A stretch of DNA of 64,000 bases from Kribbella sp. NBC_00382 (GTDB taxonomy: Bacteria > Actinomycetota > Actinomycetes > Propionibacteriales > Kribbellaceae), in NCBI RefSeq assembly GCF_036067295.1, contig NZ_CP107954.1, positions 7,750,001 through 7,814,000 on the forward strand, given 5' to 3'. Below the pieces are notes generated by a model, which was not told the origin of the DNA, did no database searches, and saw only the letters and a program-made list of their open reading frames with translations. Positions 9,219-18,122 of the stretch are shown here, one piece after another (positions within the stretch are counted from its first letter, which is position 1; the number at the start of each line of letters is the position of its first letter). The translations under genes were made by a program, and so were the position numbers.

Positions 9219-9396
9219 GCGCCAACTGTAAACCGAAGTTACAACCCAAGTCACGCATGCCAACACGCCACCTCGGTCCCGTTCGACAGGTAGTGCACCG
9301 CGAGACGCTGTACACAAACCGGCAACTCAGCCTGAAGCGCACTACCTCGCGCCGACTACGTCCTGTCGATCGGTACCGCTCCACGCCGGATCGGCC

Positions 9397-10638
9397 TCAG
9401 GAGTTGTCGGCGATCTGGGCAGCCTTGGCGTTCAGATAGCGCTGCTCGGGCAACGAGGTCGTCCGGCGTGCGGCCGCAAGGTAGTGGTCGCGGGCTTCCG
9501 GGAGTTTGCCGAGGCGTTCGAGCAAGTGGGCCCGTACTGCGTCCAGCCGGTGGTTGTCCGTCATGCGGTGGTCGTCGTCGAGCGTGGCGAGCAGGTCCAG
9601 GCCGGCTTGCGGGCCTTCGACCTGGGCTAGCGCGATGGCGCGGTTGAGGGTCACCATCGGGTTCGGCGCGACCTTCTCCAGCAACAGGTAGAGCGCGAGG
9701 ATCTGGTTCCAGTCGGTCTCATCCGCGCTCGGCGCCTCGGAATGGATCGCCGCGATGGCTGCCTGCAATTGGTACGAGCCGACCTCGCCGTGCGCGAGCG
9801 TACGTAGTACCAGCGCGGATGCTTCCTCGATCGGCTCGCGTTGCCACAGGCTGCGGTCCTGCTCGTCGATCGGGATCAGGCTGCCGTCGGGCTTGGTACG
9901 AGCAGCCCGCCGCGCATCGGTGAGCAGCATGAGCGCCAGCAGCCCAGCGACCTCGCCCTCGTCCGGTAGCAGCTGGTAGAGCAAGCGCGCCAGCCGGATC
10001 GCCTCAGCGGTCAGCTCGACCCGCTGCAGATCGGGGCCGGAACTGGCCGTGTAGCCCTCGTTGAAGATGAGGTAGAGCACCTGCAGTACTACGCGCAGGC
10101 GATCCGCGCGCTCCTCCTCGGGCGGCAACACGAACCGACTGCCGGCCGCCTTGATGCTCTTCTTCGCCCGGCTGATCCGCGGCGCCATCGTTGCCTCCGG
10201 CACCATGAACGCCTTCGCGATCTCCGCCGTCGTCAACCCACCGACCGCCCGCAACGTCAGCGCGACCTGCGACGCGGGCGTCACCGCCGGATGACAACAC
10301 AGGAACAGCAACGTCAACGTGTCATCGGATTCCGGCACCTGATCCTGGTCAGCCCCCGGCGCAACCAGCTCGTCGGTCCCAGCCATCGCCGCCACCGAAT
10401 CCTCGCGCCGCCGCCGAGCACTCTCACTCCGGAACTGATCCGTCAGCTTCCGCGTGGCAACGGTGATCAACCACCCCCGAGGATTCCCCGGCACCCCATC
10501 AACCGGCCACTGCGTCGCCGCCGCCAGCAACGCCTCCTGTACCGCGTCCTCACACAAATCGAACTGCCCATGCCGCCGAGCCAAAAACCCCAAAACCTGA
10601 GGCGCCAACTCCCGCAACAACCCCTCAACCTGCTCCAT
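9397..10638 (-). CDS. ECF sigma factor, ECF42-type with C-terminal TPR-like region
   Basis: RNA polymerase sigma factor of 413 residues. Residues 1-80 form sigma region 2 (EDAVQEALLAAATQWP), about 115-175 region 4 (GGLTTAEIAKAFMVPEATMA), and the remaining 230 residues the long helical extension typical of the ECF42 group (NEGYTASSGPDL, NPMVTLNRAIALA). That extension is thought to replace an anti-sigma factor. ECF42 genes usually sit next to a DGPF (YCII-related) protein; none is visible here. Start ATG 10638. The 178 bp between its end and the acyl-CoA dehydrogenase hold nothing recognised. Confidence 0.9.
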   Translation of the reverse strand: MEQVEGLLRELAPQVLGFLARRHGQFDLCEDAVQEALLAAATQWPVDGVPGNPRGWLITVATRKLTDQFRSESARRRREDSVAAMAGTDELVAPGADQDQVPESDDTLTLLFLCCHPAVTPASQVALTLRAVGGLTTAEIAKAFMVPEATMAPRISRAKKSIKAAGSRFVLPPEEERADRLRVVLQVLYLIFNEGYTASSGPDLQRVELTAEAIRLARLLYQLLPDEGEVAGLLALMLLTDARRAARTKPDGSLIPIDEQDRSLWQREPIEEASALVLRTLAHGEVGSYQLQAAIAAIHSEAPSADETDWNQILALYLLLEKVAPNPMVTLNRAIALAQVEGPQAGLDLLATLDDDHRMTDNHRLDAVRAHLLERLGKLPEARDHYLAAARRTTSLPEQRYLNAKAAQIADNS

Positions 10639-10668
10639 CGTTCTACCTTCCCATCCGCGCAGGTCGAT

Positions 10669-12261
10669 TCAGCGTTGGAGGTGGCGGAGGGCTGCGGTGG
10701 TGGGGATTCGGGTTAGGGGGCCGAGGAGGGAGGCGTCGCGGAGGGCGGTTCGGGCGGCTAAGTGGCCGCAGGCGCCGTGGACGCCGGGGCCGGGGTGGAT
10801 GGCGGAGCTGCCGAGGTAGAGGCCGTCGATGACGGTTCGGGGGCTGCCGAGGCCTACGGTTGGGCGGAAGATGAGTTGCTGGTGGAGTTGCGCAGTACCG
10901 CCGCCGAGCGCGCCCAGGCCGAGGGAGGCGTTTGCGTGGATGAGGTCACTGGGGCGCTGGAGGTCGCGTTCGATGACCAGGTCGAGGAAGCCGGGTGCGT
11001 GGCGTTCGATGGCGCGGTCCATGCGGGCGGCCAGCTTCTCGGCCTCGGTGTCGTCGGGTAGGCCGCGGGGTAGGTGCGAGTAGGCCCAGACGGCCTCGGT
11101 GCCTTCGGGTGAGCGGGATGGGTCGGCCTTGGTGGTTTGGCCGATCAGCAGGAAGGGGGCCGTGGGCAAGCGGCCGGTGTCCAGGTCGGCGCTGACGTGG
11201 ACCAGGTCGTCGGCGGTGCCGCCGAGGTGGACGACGCCGGCTTCGCGAGCTTGGGTGGCGCGCCATGGGATCGGGCCGCTCACGCGGTAGTTGAGTTTGA
11301 CCGTCGGGTAGTCCCACTCGAAGTTTTCGAGGTCGCGGCGGAGGCCAGCCGGGATGCTCGCTGGCGGCAACAGTTCGGCGTACAGGGTCTGGGCGGAGAC
11401 GTCGGCGATGACGGCGCGGCGTACGGAGATGGTCTCGCCGCTTGCGGTCCGTACTGCGGTTGCCTTGCCGGCCGAGACGTCGATCGAAGTGATTGGGGTG
11501 CCCGTGGAGAGGAGGGCACCGGAGCGCTCGGCCCGGCGTACCAGGGCTGTGGACAGCGAGCTCGAACCGCCTTCTGCGACGGGGAAACCGACGTCCTGGG
11601 CGAGCATCGCGAGCAGCCAGCCCATAGTGCCACTGACGCTGCCGCTGAGTGGGGCGTCGGCGTGGAACGCGTTGCCGGCCAGGATCGCGCGGCCGCGGTC
11701 GCCTACGAACAGTTCCTGGCCCATCCGGTGCATCGGCATCGCCATGAAGCGGGCGAATCGGGCCAGCTCCCCCACCGAGCCGAGCTTGCGCGCCAGGCGG
11801 AGGCCGGAAGTGACGGGCGGCCAGGAGGTGAGCAACGACTGCAGGAAAGGCGCGCGGATCTTGACGTACTCCTGGTAGAGGCGCAGCCAGGTGTCGCCGT
11901 CCTTCGGGTGATCGCGGCCGATCGAGGCGGCGGTGTCGGTCGGATCCGGGTGGATCGCGGGTGCGTCCTCGTCGTCGGGGTCGATCAGGTGCGTCAAGGC
12001 GAGCGGGGCGTGGGACCAGCGCAGTCCGAAGTTCTCGAGCTCGAGCGCGCGCAGTACTGGCGAGGCGACGCCGAGTGGATAGCTGGAGCTGAACCGGTCG
12101 CTGACCCAGCCGTTGGCGGTCGTGGAACGCACCGCGCCGCCCGGCTCATCGGCGGCCTCGACGATCAGTACGTCCCAGCCGGCGTCGGCCAGCGCGATCG
12201 CGCTCACCAGCCCGTTCGGCCCGGATCCGATCACCACAGCATCAACCACGCGCGGCAACAT
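10669..12261 (-). CDS. FAD-dependent oxidoreductase, phytoene-dehydrogenase-like
   Basis: Flavoprotein of 530 residues in the carotenoid desaturase/amine oxidase superfamily, closest in layout to the PYROXD2-like branch. The dinucleotide fold begins at residue 7 (AVVIGSGPNGLVSAIALAD) and continues to the acidic ribose-binding VEAADEPGGAVRS. The C-terminal FAD motif is GLYLGSSAIHPGPGVHGACG. No membrane segment or carotenoid genes are near, so the substrate is unknown and it should not be called a carotenoid enzyme. It runs the same way as the ECF42 gene, 30 bp ahead of it. Confidence 0.85.
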   Translation of the reverse strand: MLPRVVDAVVIGSGPNGLVSAIALADAGWDVLIVEAADEPGGAVRSTTANGWVSDRFSSSYPLGVASPVLRALELENFGLRWSHAPLALTHLIDPDDEDAPAIHPDPTDTAASIGRDHPKDGDTWLRLYQEYVKIRAPFLQSLLTSWPPVTSGLRLARKLGSVGELARFARFMAMPMHRMGQELFVGDRGRAILAGNAFHADAPLSGSVSGTMGWLLAMLAQDVGFPVAEGGSSSLSTALVRRAERSGALLSTGTPITSIDVSAGKATAVRTASGETISVRRAVIADVSAQTLYAELLPPASIPAGLRRDLENFEWDYPTVKLNYRVSGPIPWRATQAREAGVVHLGGTADDLVHVSADLDTGRLPTAPFLLIGQTTKADPSRSPEGTEAVWAYSHLPRGLPDDTEAEKLAARMDRAIERHAPGFLDLVIERDLQRPSDLIHANASLGLGALGGGTAQLHQQLIFRPTVGLGSPRTVIDGLYLGSSAIHPGPGVHGACGHLAARTALRDASLLGPLTRIPTTAALRHLQR

Positions 12262-12271
12262 GCCTCCGACC

Positions 12272-12811
12272 TTAGCCGCTCACCTCTTTGTTCCGGGCGC
12301 GGAAGGCGCGCAGGTTCGCGGGATTTCCACAGGTCTTCAACGAATGCCAGACACCACTGTTGTTCCGCGACCGGTCGTAGAACACCACCCGGCACCGCTC
12401 GTTCTTACAAGCCTTCAACCGCCGCCAGGTATCCCCCTGCTGCCCAGCCAGTACCTCCGCCAGCACCCGGGAAATCACGTACTCCGCTCCGCCACCGCCC
12501 GGCCGCAGCTCCACCACCCCATCCGCCCCGAGCACCAACTCCGCGGCCGTGTGTCGCACGGAGGTGGCGGAGGTGCCGGGGGTGATGAGGTCATGCAGGT
12601 CGGCGCGGAACGCTCGGAGGTCTTCGAGGTCCGTGGCGCTCAGTTGCACCTCGTCTGGGAGGACCTGCGCGAGCCAGCCGGTTGCGCTCGGCACGTCCGC
12701 CAGCAGGTCCGGTTGCGTGCCTACTCCGGTGGTGTTGAGGAGGTCCTGGGCCAGGGCCAGCGCGTCGGGGGCGGGGTCCAGGGTGTAGCGGGTAGTGGCG
12801 GGCGAGGTCAT
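12272..12811 (-). CDS. CGNR zinc-finger-like protein with altered zinc ligands
   Basis: Protein of 179 residues with an N-terminal ABATE-like helical domain and a C-terminal CGNR-type finger, a fold thought to act in stress-related transcription control. The finger has Cys135 and Cys140 (CKNERC), FYDRSRNNS, then VWHSLKTCGNPANLRAFR. The third ligand is His156 where the family has Cys, and the signature CGNR is CGNP. His can bind zinc, so the finger may still fold; the lost Arg may change nucleic-acid binding. The ATG overlaps the stop of the upstream hydrolase by four bases (ATGA), tying the two genes together. Confidence 0.82.
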   Translation of the reverse strand: MTSPATTRYTLDPAPDALALAQDLLNTTGVGTQPDLLADVPSATGWLAQVLPDEVQLSATDLEDLRAFRADLHDLITPGTSATSVRHTAAELVLGADGVVELRPGGGGAEYVISRVLAEVLAGQQGDTWRRLKACKNERCRVVFYDRSRNNSGVWHSLKTCGNPANLRAFRARNKEVSG

Positions 12812-13656
12812 TTGGTGAGGAGCGCTAGGGCGCCGTACCAGAGGGGGCTGGGGTTGAGGCGGTCCGGGTGGAGGTCGGTCATCTGGTCGAAGAACTCCTG
12901 AGGCGTCGGGCTGCCGGCGAGCAACTTGGTCACGTCCTGAAGGTACTGCTTGGTCTCCTGCAGGATGATCGGATCGTCGGGCAGGTCTCGGTTCTTGTGA
13001 CCGGCGACGACTGCAGTCGGCTCAAGAGCCGCCACCTGGTCCAGCGCAGCGATCCACGCCTCGAACCCGCCGTCGCCACCCTCGACGATGTACTGATGGA
13101 TGCCGTTGTAGGCGACGTCCCCCGCCACCACCAGACCAAGCGACGGCACCTGCAGCACAGTCGTCTGATCGGTGTCGGTATGACCGACCTCGATCGCCTT
13201 CAATACCTCCCCTTCCAGCAAGATCCCCTCCGCCGGCACCGGCACAGCGAGCACCGGCGTCGACGGGATTTGCCCGGGGAAGATCCGGTCCCACAGCTGC
13301 TCCCGCCCCACCCCAGCCTGCTGGTGCATCATCTCGATCGTCCCCGGCGTCGCGTACGCGATGGCACCCGGGAAGCGCTTGACCAACTCCCCCGTACCGA
13401 ACCAGTGGTCCCCATGCCCATGCGTCGCGTAGATCGCGGTCAGCCGCTTCCCCGACCGCTCGATCCAGTCCCCGACCTCCTGGATGTGCTCCCTCAGGAA
13501 CGGCGGATCGACCAGCACCGCATCCTCGGCGCCGAAGATCAGCGTCGTCGAGAGCGGGTTCCAATACAGCCGGTCGCCGTTCGGCATCCGCTGCTCACCG
13601 GACCGCAACGCCCCTGGACTGACATGCACCTCGTAGGACAGCCGTGTAGTCGTCAT
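12808..13656 (-). CDS. Metallo-beta-lactamase-fold hydrolase
   Basis: Cytoplasmic metal-dependent hydrolase of 282 residues. The metal-binding set is visible: HGHGDH, then VGHTDTDQT, VVAGDVAYN and AGHKNRD. No signal peptide. The region VGHTDTDQTTVLQVPSLGLVVAGD is typical of the broad SoxH/quinoprotein-relay-like group rather than of true beta-lactamases. It is the first gene of a two-gene unit with the CGNR protein. Substrate unknown. Confidence 0.85.
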   Translation of the reverse strand: MTTTRLSYEVHVSPGALRSGEQRMPNGDRLYWNPLSTTLIFGAEDAVLVDPPFLREHIQEVGDWIERSGKRLTAIYATHGHGDHWFGTGELVKRFPGAIAYATPGTIEMMHQQAGVGREQLWDRIFPGQIPSTPVLAVPVPAEGILLEGEVLKAIEVGHTDTDQTTVLQVPSLGLVVAGDVAYNGIHQYIVEGGDGGFEAWIAALDQVAALEPTAVVAGHKNRDLPDDPIILQETKQYLQDVTKLLAGSPTPQEFFDQMTDLHPDRLNPSPLWYGALALLTK

Positions 13657-14119
13657 GAAATAACCATAACGCGTTTACCTCTTGCTCGCCAGTCTTCTCC
13701 GGTACGCCGATGAGCTCCGCCGCCCGCGATCCGCTCCCACTCGAACTCCCACGCACGCACAAGTTGCCAACCCCACCGCCTCCAAGCGGCGGAGCCGGCA
13801 CCCACAGTGACTTGGGTATGCACCGCCGTCCGCAGAGTCCGAACCTCCAGAGGGAGACCAGCGCGGAGCAACCCGGCGGAGCCGCGGGCGCAAGGTGGCG
13901 GGGCGACTCGGGCAGCGGGTGGCGGGTGGCGCGGGCTGCCGTGGCGCGAGGTGGCCTCGTCCCAGGGAGCGACGGGTGGCGATGGCGGATGCGGGGTGAC
14001 GTGGGCAGGGGCGGCGCGGGATGGCACCGGACGGCAAATGGGGGCGGGGAGGCGGGACGACCGGCGAGGGTGGGCGGGGCGAACCGGTGAGAGGTGGGCG
14101 GGAGGATCAGGGTGGTTGG
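13657..14119. other. 463-bp GC-rich gap without a gene
   Basis: Very GC-rich, with runs such as GGGTGGCGGGTGGCGCGGG. All frames that stay open are rich in Gly, Arg, Ala and Pro and show no domain or plausible start signal. It separates the MBL/CGNR unit from the end of the ten-gene operon; no clear U-tract terminator is seen. Confidence 0.5.
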
Positions 14120-14941
14120 TCAGACGTCGATCTGGCTCATCAGCTCGACGAGTTCGCGGGCTCGGCCGAGCATGGCGGGGTCGACCATGCGGCCGTCTGG
14201 GAGGACGATCACGCCGCCGTCGGTGATGCCGGCCTTCTCGACTGCGGCCAGTAGGGCGGCTGCGTCTGCCACCTGCGTCGCCGACGGGGTGAAGCACTCG
14301 ACGATCGTCGGCAGCTGGCGTGGATGGATCGCCGTGCGCCCGACGAAACCGAGCGCGCGACCCTCCAGCGACGTACGCCGCAGTCCGTCCTCATCGTCGA
14401 CGTGCGGATACACCGACATCATCGGCGCCCCGAGACCGGCCGCTCGCGAGGCCGACACCAACCGCCCGCGCGCCCACGCCAGCCCTTCCGGCCCGTCGAC
14501 ACCCAGCGAGCTCGCCAGATCGGCCTCACCCAAAGCGACCGCGACCACCCGTGGATCAGCCGTCGCGATCTCGAACGCCCGCTCCAACCCCAGCGGCGAC
14601 TCGATCAACGTCGTGATCCTTGCCGAAGGCACCTGATCCAGGATCCACCGGACGTCATCGGCGCTCTCCACCTTCGGCACCCGCACCCGCGCAGCCGGTA
14701 CTGCGCCCAGCGCCGCCAGGTCGTCCTCGATCCACGGAGTCCCCGGCGCATTGACCCGAACCTCGACCGGCGTCCGCCCAGTGAACGCCGCGATCCACGC
14801 GACCGCCCACCCCCGCGCATCCGCCTTGTCGTCAACCGGTACGGCGTCCTCGAGATCGAACACCACCAGATCGGGGCCAGCGGCAACAGCCTTCGAGAAC
14901 CGGTCCGGACGATTGGCCGGTACGTACAGCGCAGTCAACAC
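14120..14941 (-). CDS. HpcH/HpaI aldolase/CitE-type lyase
   Basis: TIM-barrel C-C lyase of 273 residues, predicted to cleave a beta-hydroxyacyl-CoA such as a malyl- or citramalyl-CoA. Seen are LYVPANRPDRFSKA at the N-terminus, VVFDLEDAVP, the metal ligand region TTLIESPLGLERA and ALGEADLASSLG. Last gene of the ten-gene operon; its GTG start at 14941 directly follows the TAG of the CoA-transferase, with no gap. Pairing a class III CoA-transferase with a CitE lyase matches the logic of itaconate/citramalate degradation (activate, then split), although no hydratase is found here. Confidence 0.85.
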   Translation of the reverse strand: MLTALYVPANRPDRFSKAVAAGPDLVVFDLEDAVPVDDKADARGWAVAWIAAFTGRTPVEVRVNAPGTPWIEDDLAALGAVPAARVRVPKVESADDVRWILDQVPSARITTLIESPLGLERAFEIATADPRVVAVALGEADLASSLGVDGPEGLAWARGRLVSASRAAGLGAPMMSVYPHVDDEDGLRRTSLEGRALGFVGRTAIHPRQLPTIVECFTPSATQVADAAALLAAVEKAGITDGGVIVLPDGRMVDPAMLGRARELVELMSQIDV

Positions 14942-16129
14942 CTAAACAACTCCTGCCTCACGCAATGCGGCCAACTGCTCAGGGGAAACGCCAATCTCAG
15001 CCAACACCGCATCCGTGTCGGCTCCATGAGGCCGGCCCGCCCAGCGGATCGAGCCTGGTGACTCGGAGAGCCGGAAGAGCACGTTCTGCATCTGGACCGG
15101 CCCCCCGAGCTCCTCGTCCTCCACCTCGACGATCGTGTTCAGCGCGGCGTACTGCGGATCCGCCACGATCCCCCGGATGTCATGCACCGGCCCGACCGCG
15201 GCCTCGGCCTTCTCGAAGGCGAGCATCACCTCGTCGAGGGAGCGCTCTCCGATCCAGTTGCCCACGGCATCGTCCAACTCGTCCGCATGCTCAGCCCGCT
15301 CGCGCCCACTCCCGAACCACGGCTGCGCGACGAGATCAGGCCGCCCGACCAGCGTCACGACCCGCTCAGCGATGCTCTGCGAGCTGGTCGAGACCGCCAC
15401 CCATCGACCATCAGCGGTCCGATACACGTTGCGTGGCGCGTTGTTCGACGACCGGTTCCCGAGTCGCGGCTGGACGTACCCGGTCTGCTGGTACGCCGTA
15501 ATGCCACCACCCAGCATCATCAGGATCGGCTCGATGATCGCCATGTCGATGACCTGGCCCGCCCCCGACTGATCGCGCTCTCTCAGCGCCACCAATACCG
15601 CGTAAGCCGTCGCCAGCGCCGTGATCCCATCAGCAAGCCCGAACGGTGGCAACGTCGGCGGCCCATCCGGCTCCCCCGTCACCGCCGCGAACCCACTCAT
15701 TGCCTCAGCCAACGATCCGAACCCGGGCCGGCTAGACCACGGACCGACCTGCCCGAACGCGGTCACCCGAGCGATCACCAACCGCGGATTGGCCGCCAGC
15801 AACACGTCAGGCCCGAGCCCCCACCGCTCCAACGTCCCCGGCCGGAAGTTCTCCACCAGTACGTCGTTCGCGCGGACCAACTCGAGAAACACGTCCCGCC
15901 CCTGCGACAGGTCAAGCGTCGCCAGCCTCTTGTTGCGGCCCAATGTCTTGAACCACAGCCCGACGCCGTTCTTGCTCGTCCCATGCCCCCGCGCCGCATC
16001 CGGCCGCGACGGGTGCTCGATCTTCGTCACGTCCGCCCCGAAATCACCGAGGAACGTCGCAGCCAGCGGGCCGGCGAACAAAGTCGCCGCCTCCAGCACC
16101 TTCACACCTTCGAGCGGAGCCGGTCTCAC
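14942..16129 (-). CDS. Class III CoA-transferase (CaiB/BaiF family)
   Basis: Enzyme of 395 residues that moves CoA between carboxylic acids through an aspartyl-CoA intermediate. The N-terminus LEGVKVLEAATLFAGPLAAT and the block GADVTKIEHPSRPDAARGHG are family hallmarks. The catalytic Asp is expected near NDVLVENFRPG/GFGSLAEA, but the exact residue cannot be fixed by eye. GTG 16129 is chosen because it gives the usual N-terminus; upstream residues in the same frame overlap the preceding gene. It starts 4 bp after the fusion-protein gene and is followed directly by the CitE-type gene. Confidence 0.88.
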   Translation of the reverse strand: MRPAPLEGVKVLEAATLFAGPLAATFLGDFGADVTKIEHPSRPDAARGHGTSKNGVGLWFKTLGRNKRLATLDLSQGRDVFLELVRANDVLVENFRPGTLERWGLGPDVLLAANPRLVIARVTAFGQVGPWSSRPGFGSLAEAMSGFAAVTGEPDGPPTLPPFGLADGITALATAYAVLVALRERDQSGAGQVIDMAIIEPILMMLGGGITAYQQTGYVQPRLGNRSSNNAPRNVYRTADGRWVAVSTSSQSIAERVVTLVGRPDLVAQPWFGSGRERAEHADELDDAVGNWIGERSLDEVMLAFEKAEAAVGPVHDIRGIVADPQYAALNTIVEVEDEELGGPVQMQNVLFRLSESPGSIRWAGRPHGADTDAVLAEIGVSPEQLAALREAGVV

Positions 16130-16133
16130 AGCG

Positions 16134-18122
16134 TCATCCCGCGCACCGGAAACCGATGGTCTCCGAGCGATCCAGCCCGCCACCGGTGAGGACCAGCTTG
16201 AAGCTGACCTCCGGGTCCTGCGGCCCGCCGTCGGCGTACCAGTCGGAGCCCTCGGCAACGAAGTACGAGCCGCCCTTGAGGATGCAGAACCGGCTGCGGC
16301 CGTCGCGGTACTCGCTCTCGGTCAGGTTCCAGACCAGCGGCTCGGCGCGGGTGAACCGGTCCAGTCCGGCCGCGACCTGCCACTCGTCCTCGGTAGGTAA
16401 CCTCCCCCCACACCACACCGCATAGGCGCGAGCGTCGGGCAGATCGACGTACGTGACCGGCTGATCCTCGGTACCGGCGACGGGCTTGCCATCGACCCAG
16501 TGCGCGAGGAACCGATTGGCCACTTTCGGCTTGTATCCGGTCGCTTTCAGGAACTCCGCGTACTCCGCATTGGTGACCTCGGCAACGGCCACAGCCACCC
16601 CGGGCAGCTCGACCGAGCGCGTCACGGTCTGGATGTCATGCAGCCGTGGAGGCAGCGGCTTCCACTCCTCCACGTACGGCGCCTGGTCGTACAGACCCGT
16701 CTCCCGCCGCCGGTGCCGAACCGTCAGAGAGCGCTCCCCGGCCGGTACCTCGACCGCATCGCCGGCAAAAGCACCAGACACCTCAGGAACGGCGACCCGG
16801 ACAGCCGGCGACATCGGGAACGCAGAGTCCTTCACATGCGGCCGCGACATCGTGCCCAGCCGCCGCGCGGTCGCCCGGCACTCCTGGCCGGCCGTCGCTC
16901 CGACCCGCACGATCCCGGCCACTCCACGCCCCGGTACGACGAGGTGCACCCCGTCGTCATCCGCCGTGACGGGTACTCCCGACGTCACGTCGTACCAGTC
17001 ACCCACCTGATCCTCGGACCGCAGGACGATGCCCTCGAAGTCCTCGTCGTCACGGTTGATCAGCGTCCAGAAAGTGATGTCGGCCAACTCGAAGCGCGAA
17101 CCGAAGACGCCGTGCTCGCGTGCCTTGTCGGGGATCTCCGGCGTCAGCGGGATCCAGTCGCCGCCGATCAGTACCGGCGAGAACGCTCTCTGCGCCGCGA
17201 CCATCCGGCGCAGCGTCGACCGGTCGCGGGCGTTCCAGCCGACCCAGGCCGAGAACACCGACTCCCAGACCAGGATGCCGACGCCGTTCACCCAGGCGGA
17301 CTGCAGCTCGTCGCTGTGGTCGCGGTTCCAGCGGCGGGTGTGGTGCATCATGTGCCGGCGCTCGAACAGGTGCGCCCGCAGTACGCCGGGCGCCCGGGTG
17401 TCGGCGAACCATTGCGCCCAGGACAACGCGTGGTCGCTGATCCTTGCCAACGGCAACCGTGACTCGCCCTCGAAGGCGATCGCCGGGTTGGCCCGCTTCA
17501 GCGGCCGGGTGAACGCCGGGTCGGCCTGCTTCAAGGTGTCGAGGAAGGCGCCGTCGGCACCGAATTCGCCAACCAGGGCAGCGAATTCATCGCCATCGGG
17601 ACGCGCGGCGCGACGAGTGCCGACGTCCCACGGATTGTAGTCGAAGAACACCTTCAGCCCGAGATCGTGCAACGCAGCAACCAGTTCCTTGAGGCCCGGT
17701 ACGTCGCGATAGAAGTCGAACTGGTTGCGCGAGTCGATCCCGATCACCGGGTACGCGTGCCAGAGCACCACCGCGTCGTACCCGCCGAAGTCGTCGATGC
17801 CGTGCTGGACGAACTTCTCCGGCGTGAAGACACCCTCGTCGACGTCGTAGAGCTGGTCGTCCCAGAGCCAGACCAGCGCCACCGAGTACGCCGTCTGGGT
17901 CCACTCGCGACCGGGCTCCTCGTAGTGCAGGCCGCCGTCGTACGCCGTCCGGTCGTAGGCGCCCATCAGCCACTCGGCCAGCTTGCCGCGCCAGCGGGGC
18001 AGGTCGGTCGGGTCGTCGGGGGCGCCGAGGATCTTGGCGTCGTCGAGGAAGGCGAGATCGGCCCGCAGGCCGAGATCGACCCTCGCGGGCTGATCGATCG
18101 GCCTGGGCTCGAGCGGGTTCAC
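16134..18122 (-). CDS. TIM-barrel glycosidase-like / SUMF1-fold fusion protein
   Basis: Protein of 662 residues with two parts. Residues about 20-330 look like a TIM-barrel glycoside hydrolase: LKVFFDYNPWDVGTRR, FGADGAFLDTLKQAD and IAFEGESRLP give candidate acidic catalytic residues. A beta-rich middle (about 330-500) follows. Residues about 505-662 form a SUMF1/FGE-like domain (NAEYAEFLKATGYKP, RLPTEDEWQVAAG, LKGGSYF, GFRCAG). The paired active-site cysteines of true formylglycine-generating enzymes are absent, so this domain is probably a binding or structural module. No signal peptide: it should act in the cytoplasm on imported material. GTG start overlaps the ribokinase stop. I do not recognise a characterised homologue. 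Confidence 0.75.
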   Translation of the reverse strand: MNPLEPRPIDQPARVDLGLRADLAFLDDAKILGAPDDPTDLPRWRGKLAEWLMGAYDRTAYDGGLHYEEPGREWTQTAYSVALVWLWDDQLYDVDEGVFTPEKFVQHGIDDFGGYDAVVLWHAYPVIGIDSRNQFDFYRDVPGLKELVAALHDLGLKVFFDYNPWDVGTRRAARPDGDEFAALVGEFGADGAFLDTLKQADPAFTRPLKRANPAIAFEGESRLPLARISDHALSWAQWFADTRAPGVLRAHLFERRHMMHHTRRWNRDHSDELQSAWVNGVGILVWESVFSAWVGWNARDRSTLRRMVAAQRAFSPVLIGGDWIPLTPEIPDKAREHGVFGSRFELADITFWTLINRDDEDFEGIVLRSEDQVGDWYDVTSGVPVTADDDGVHLVVPGRGVAGIVRVGATAGQECRATARRLGTMSRPHVKDSAFPMSPAVRVAVPEVSGAFAGDAVEVPAGERSLTVRHRRRETGLYDQAPYVEEWKPLPPRLHDIQTVTRSVELPGVAVAVAEVTNAEYAEFLKATGYKPKVANRFLAHWVDGKPVAGTEDQPVTYVDLPDARAYAVWCGGRLPTEDEWQVAAGLDRFTRAEPLVWNLTESEYRDGRSRFCILKGGSYFVAEGSDWYADGGPQDPEVSFKLVLTGGGLDRSETIGFRCAG

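Noticed and set aside
9220..9260. TetR-type operator (GTAAACCGAAGTTAC) before the acyl-CoA dehydrogenase pair
   Set aside because: Only the outer four bases on each side are complementary; too weak to claim.
10669..12261. Carotenoid biosynthesis locus
   Set aside because: Only a phytoene-dehydrogenase-like fold is present; no crtB, crtE or lycopene cyclase gene is near.
12808..13656. Beta-lactam resistance gene
   Set aside because: No signal peptide, and the sequence is of the general MBL-fold hydrolase type rather than a class B beta-lactamase.
13657..14119. Long open frames on both strands
   Set aside because: Products are low-complexity Arg/Gly/Ala/Pro strings with no domain, start signal or codon pattern; typical of GC-rich non-coding DNA.
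16134..18122. Active formylglycine-generating enzyme maturing a sulfatase
   Set aside because: The required active-site Cys pair is missing and no sulfatase gene is nearby.
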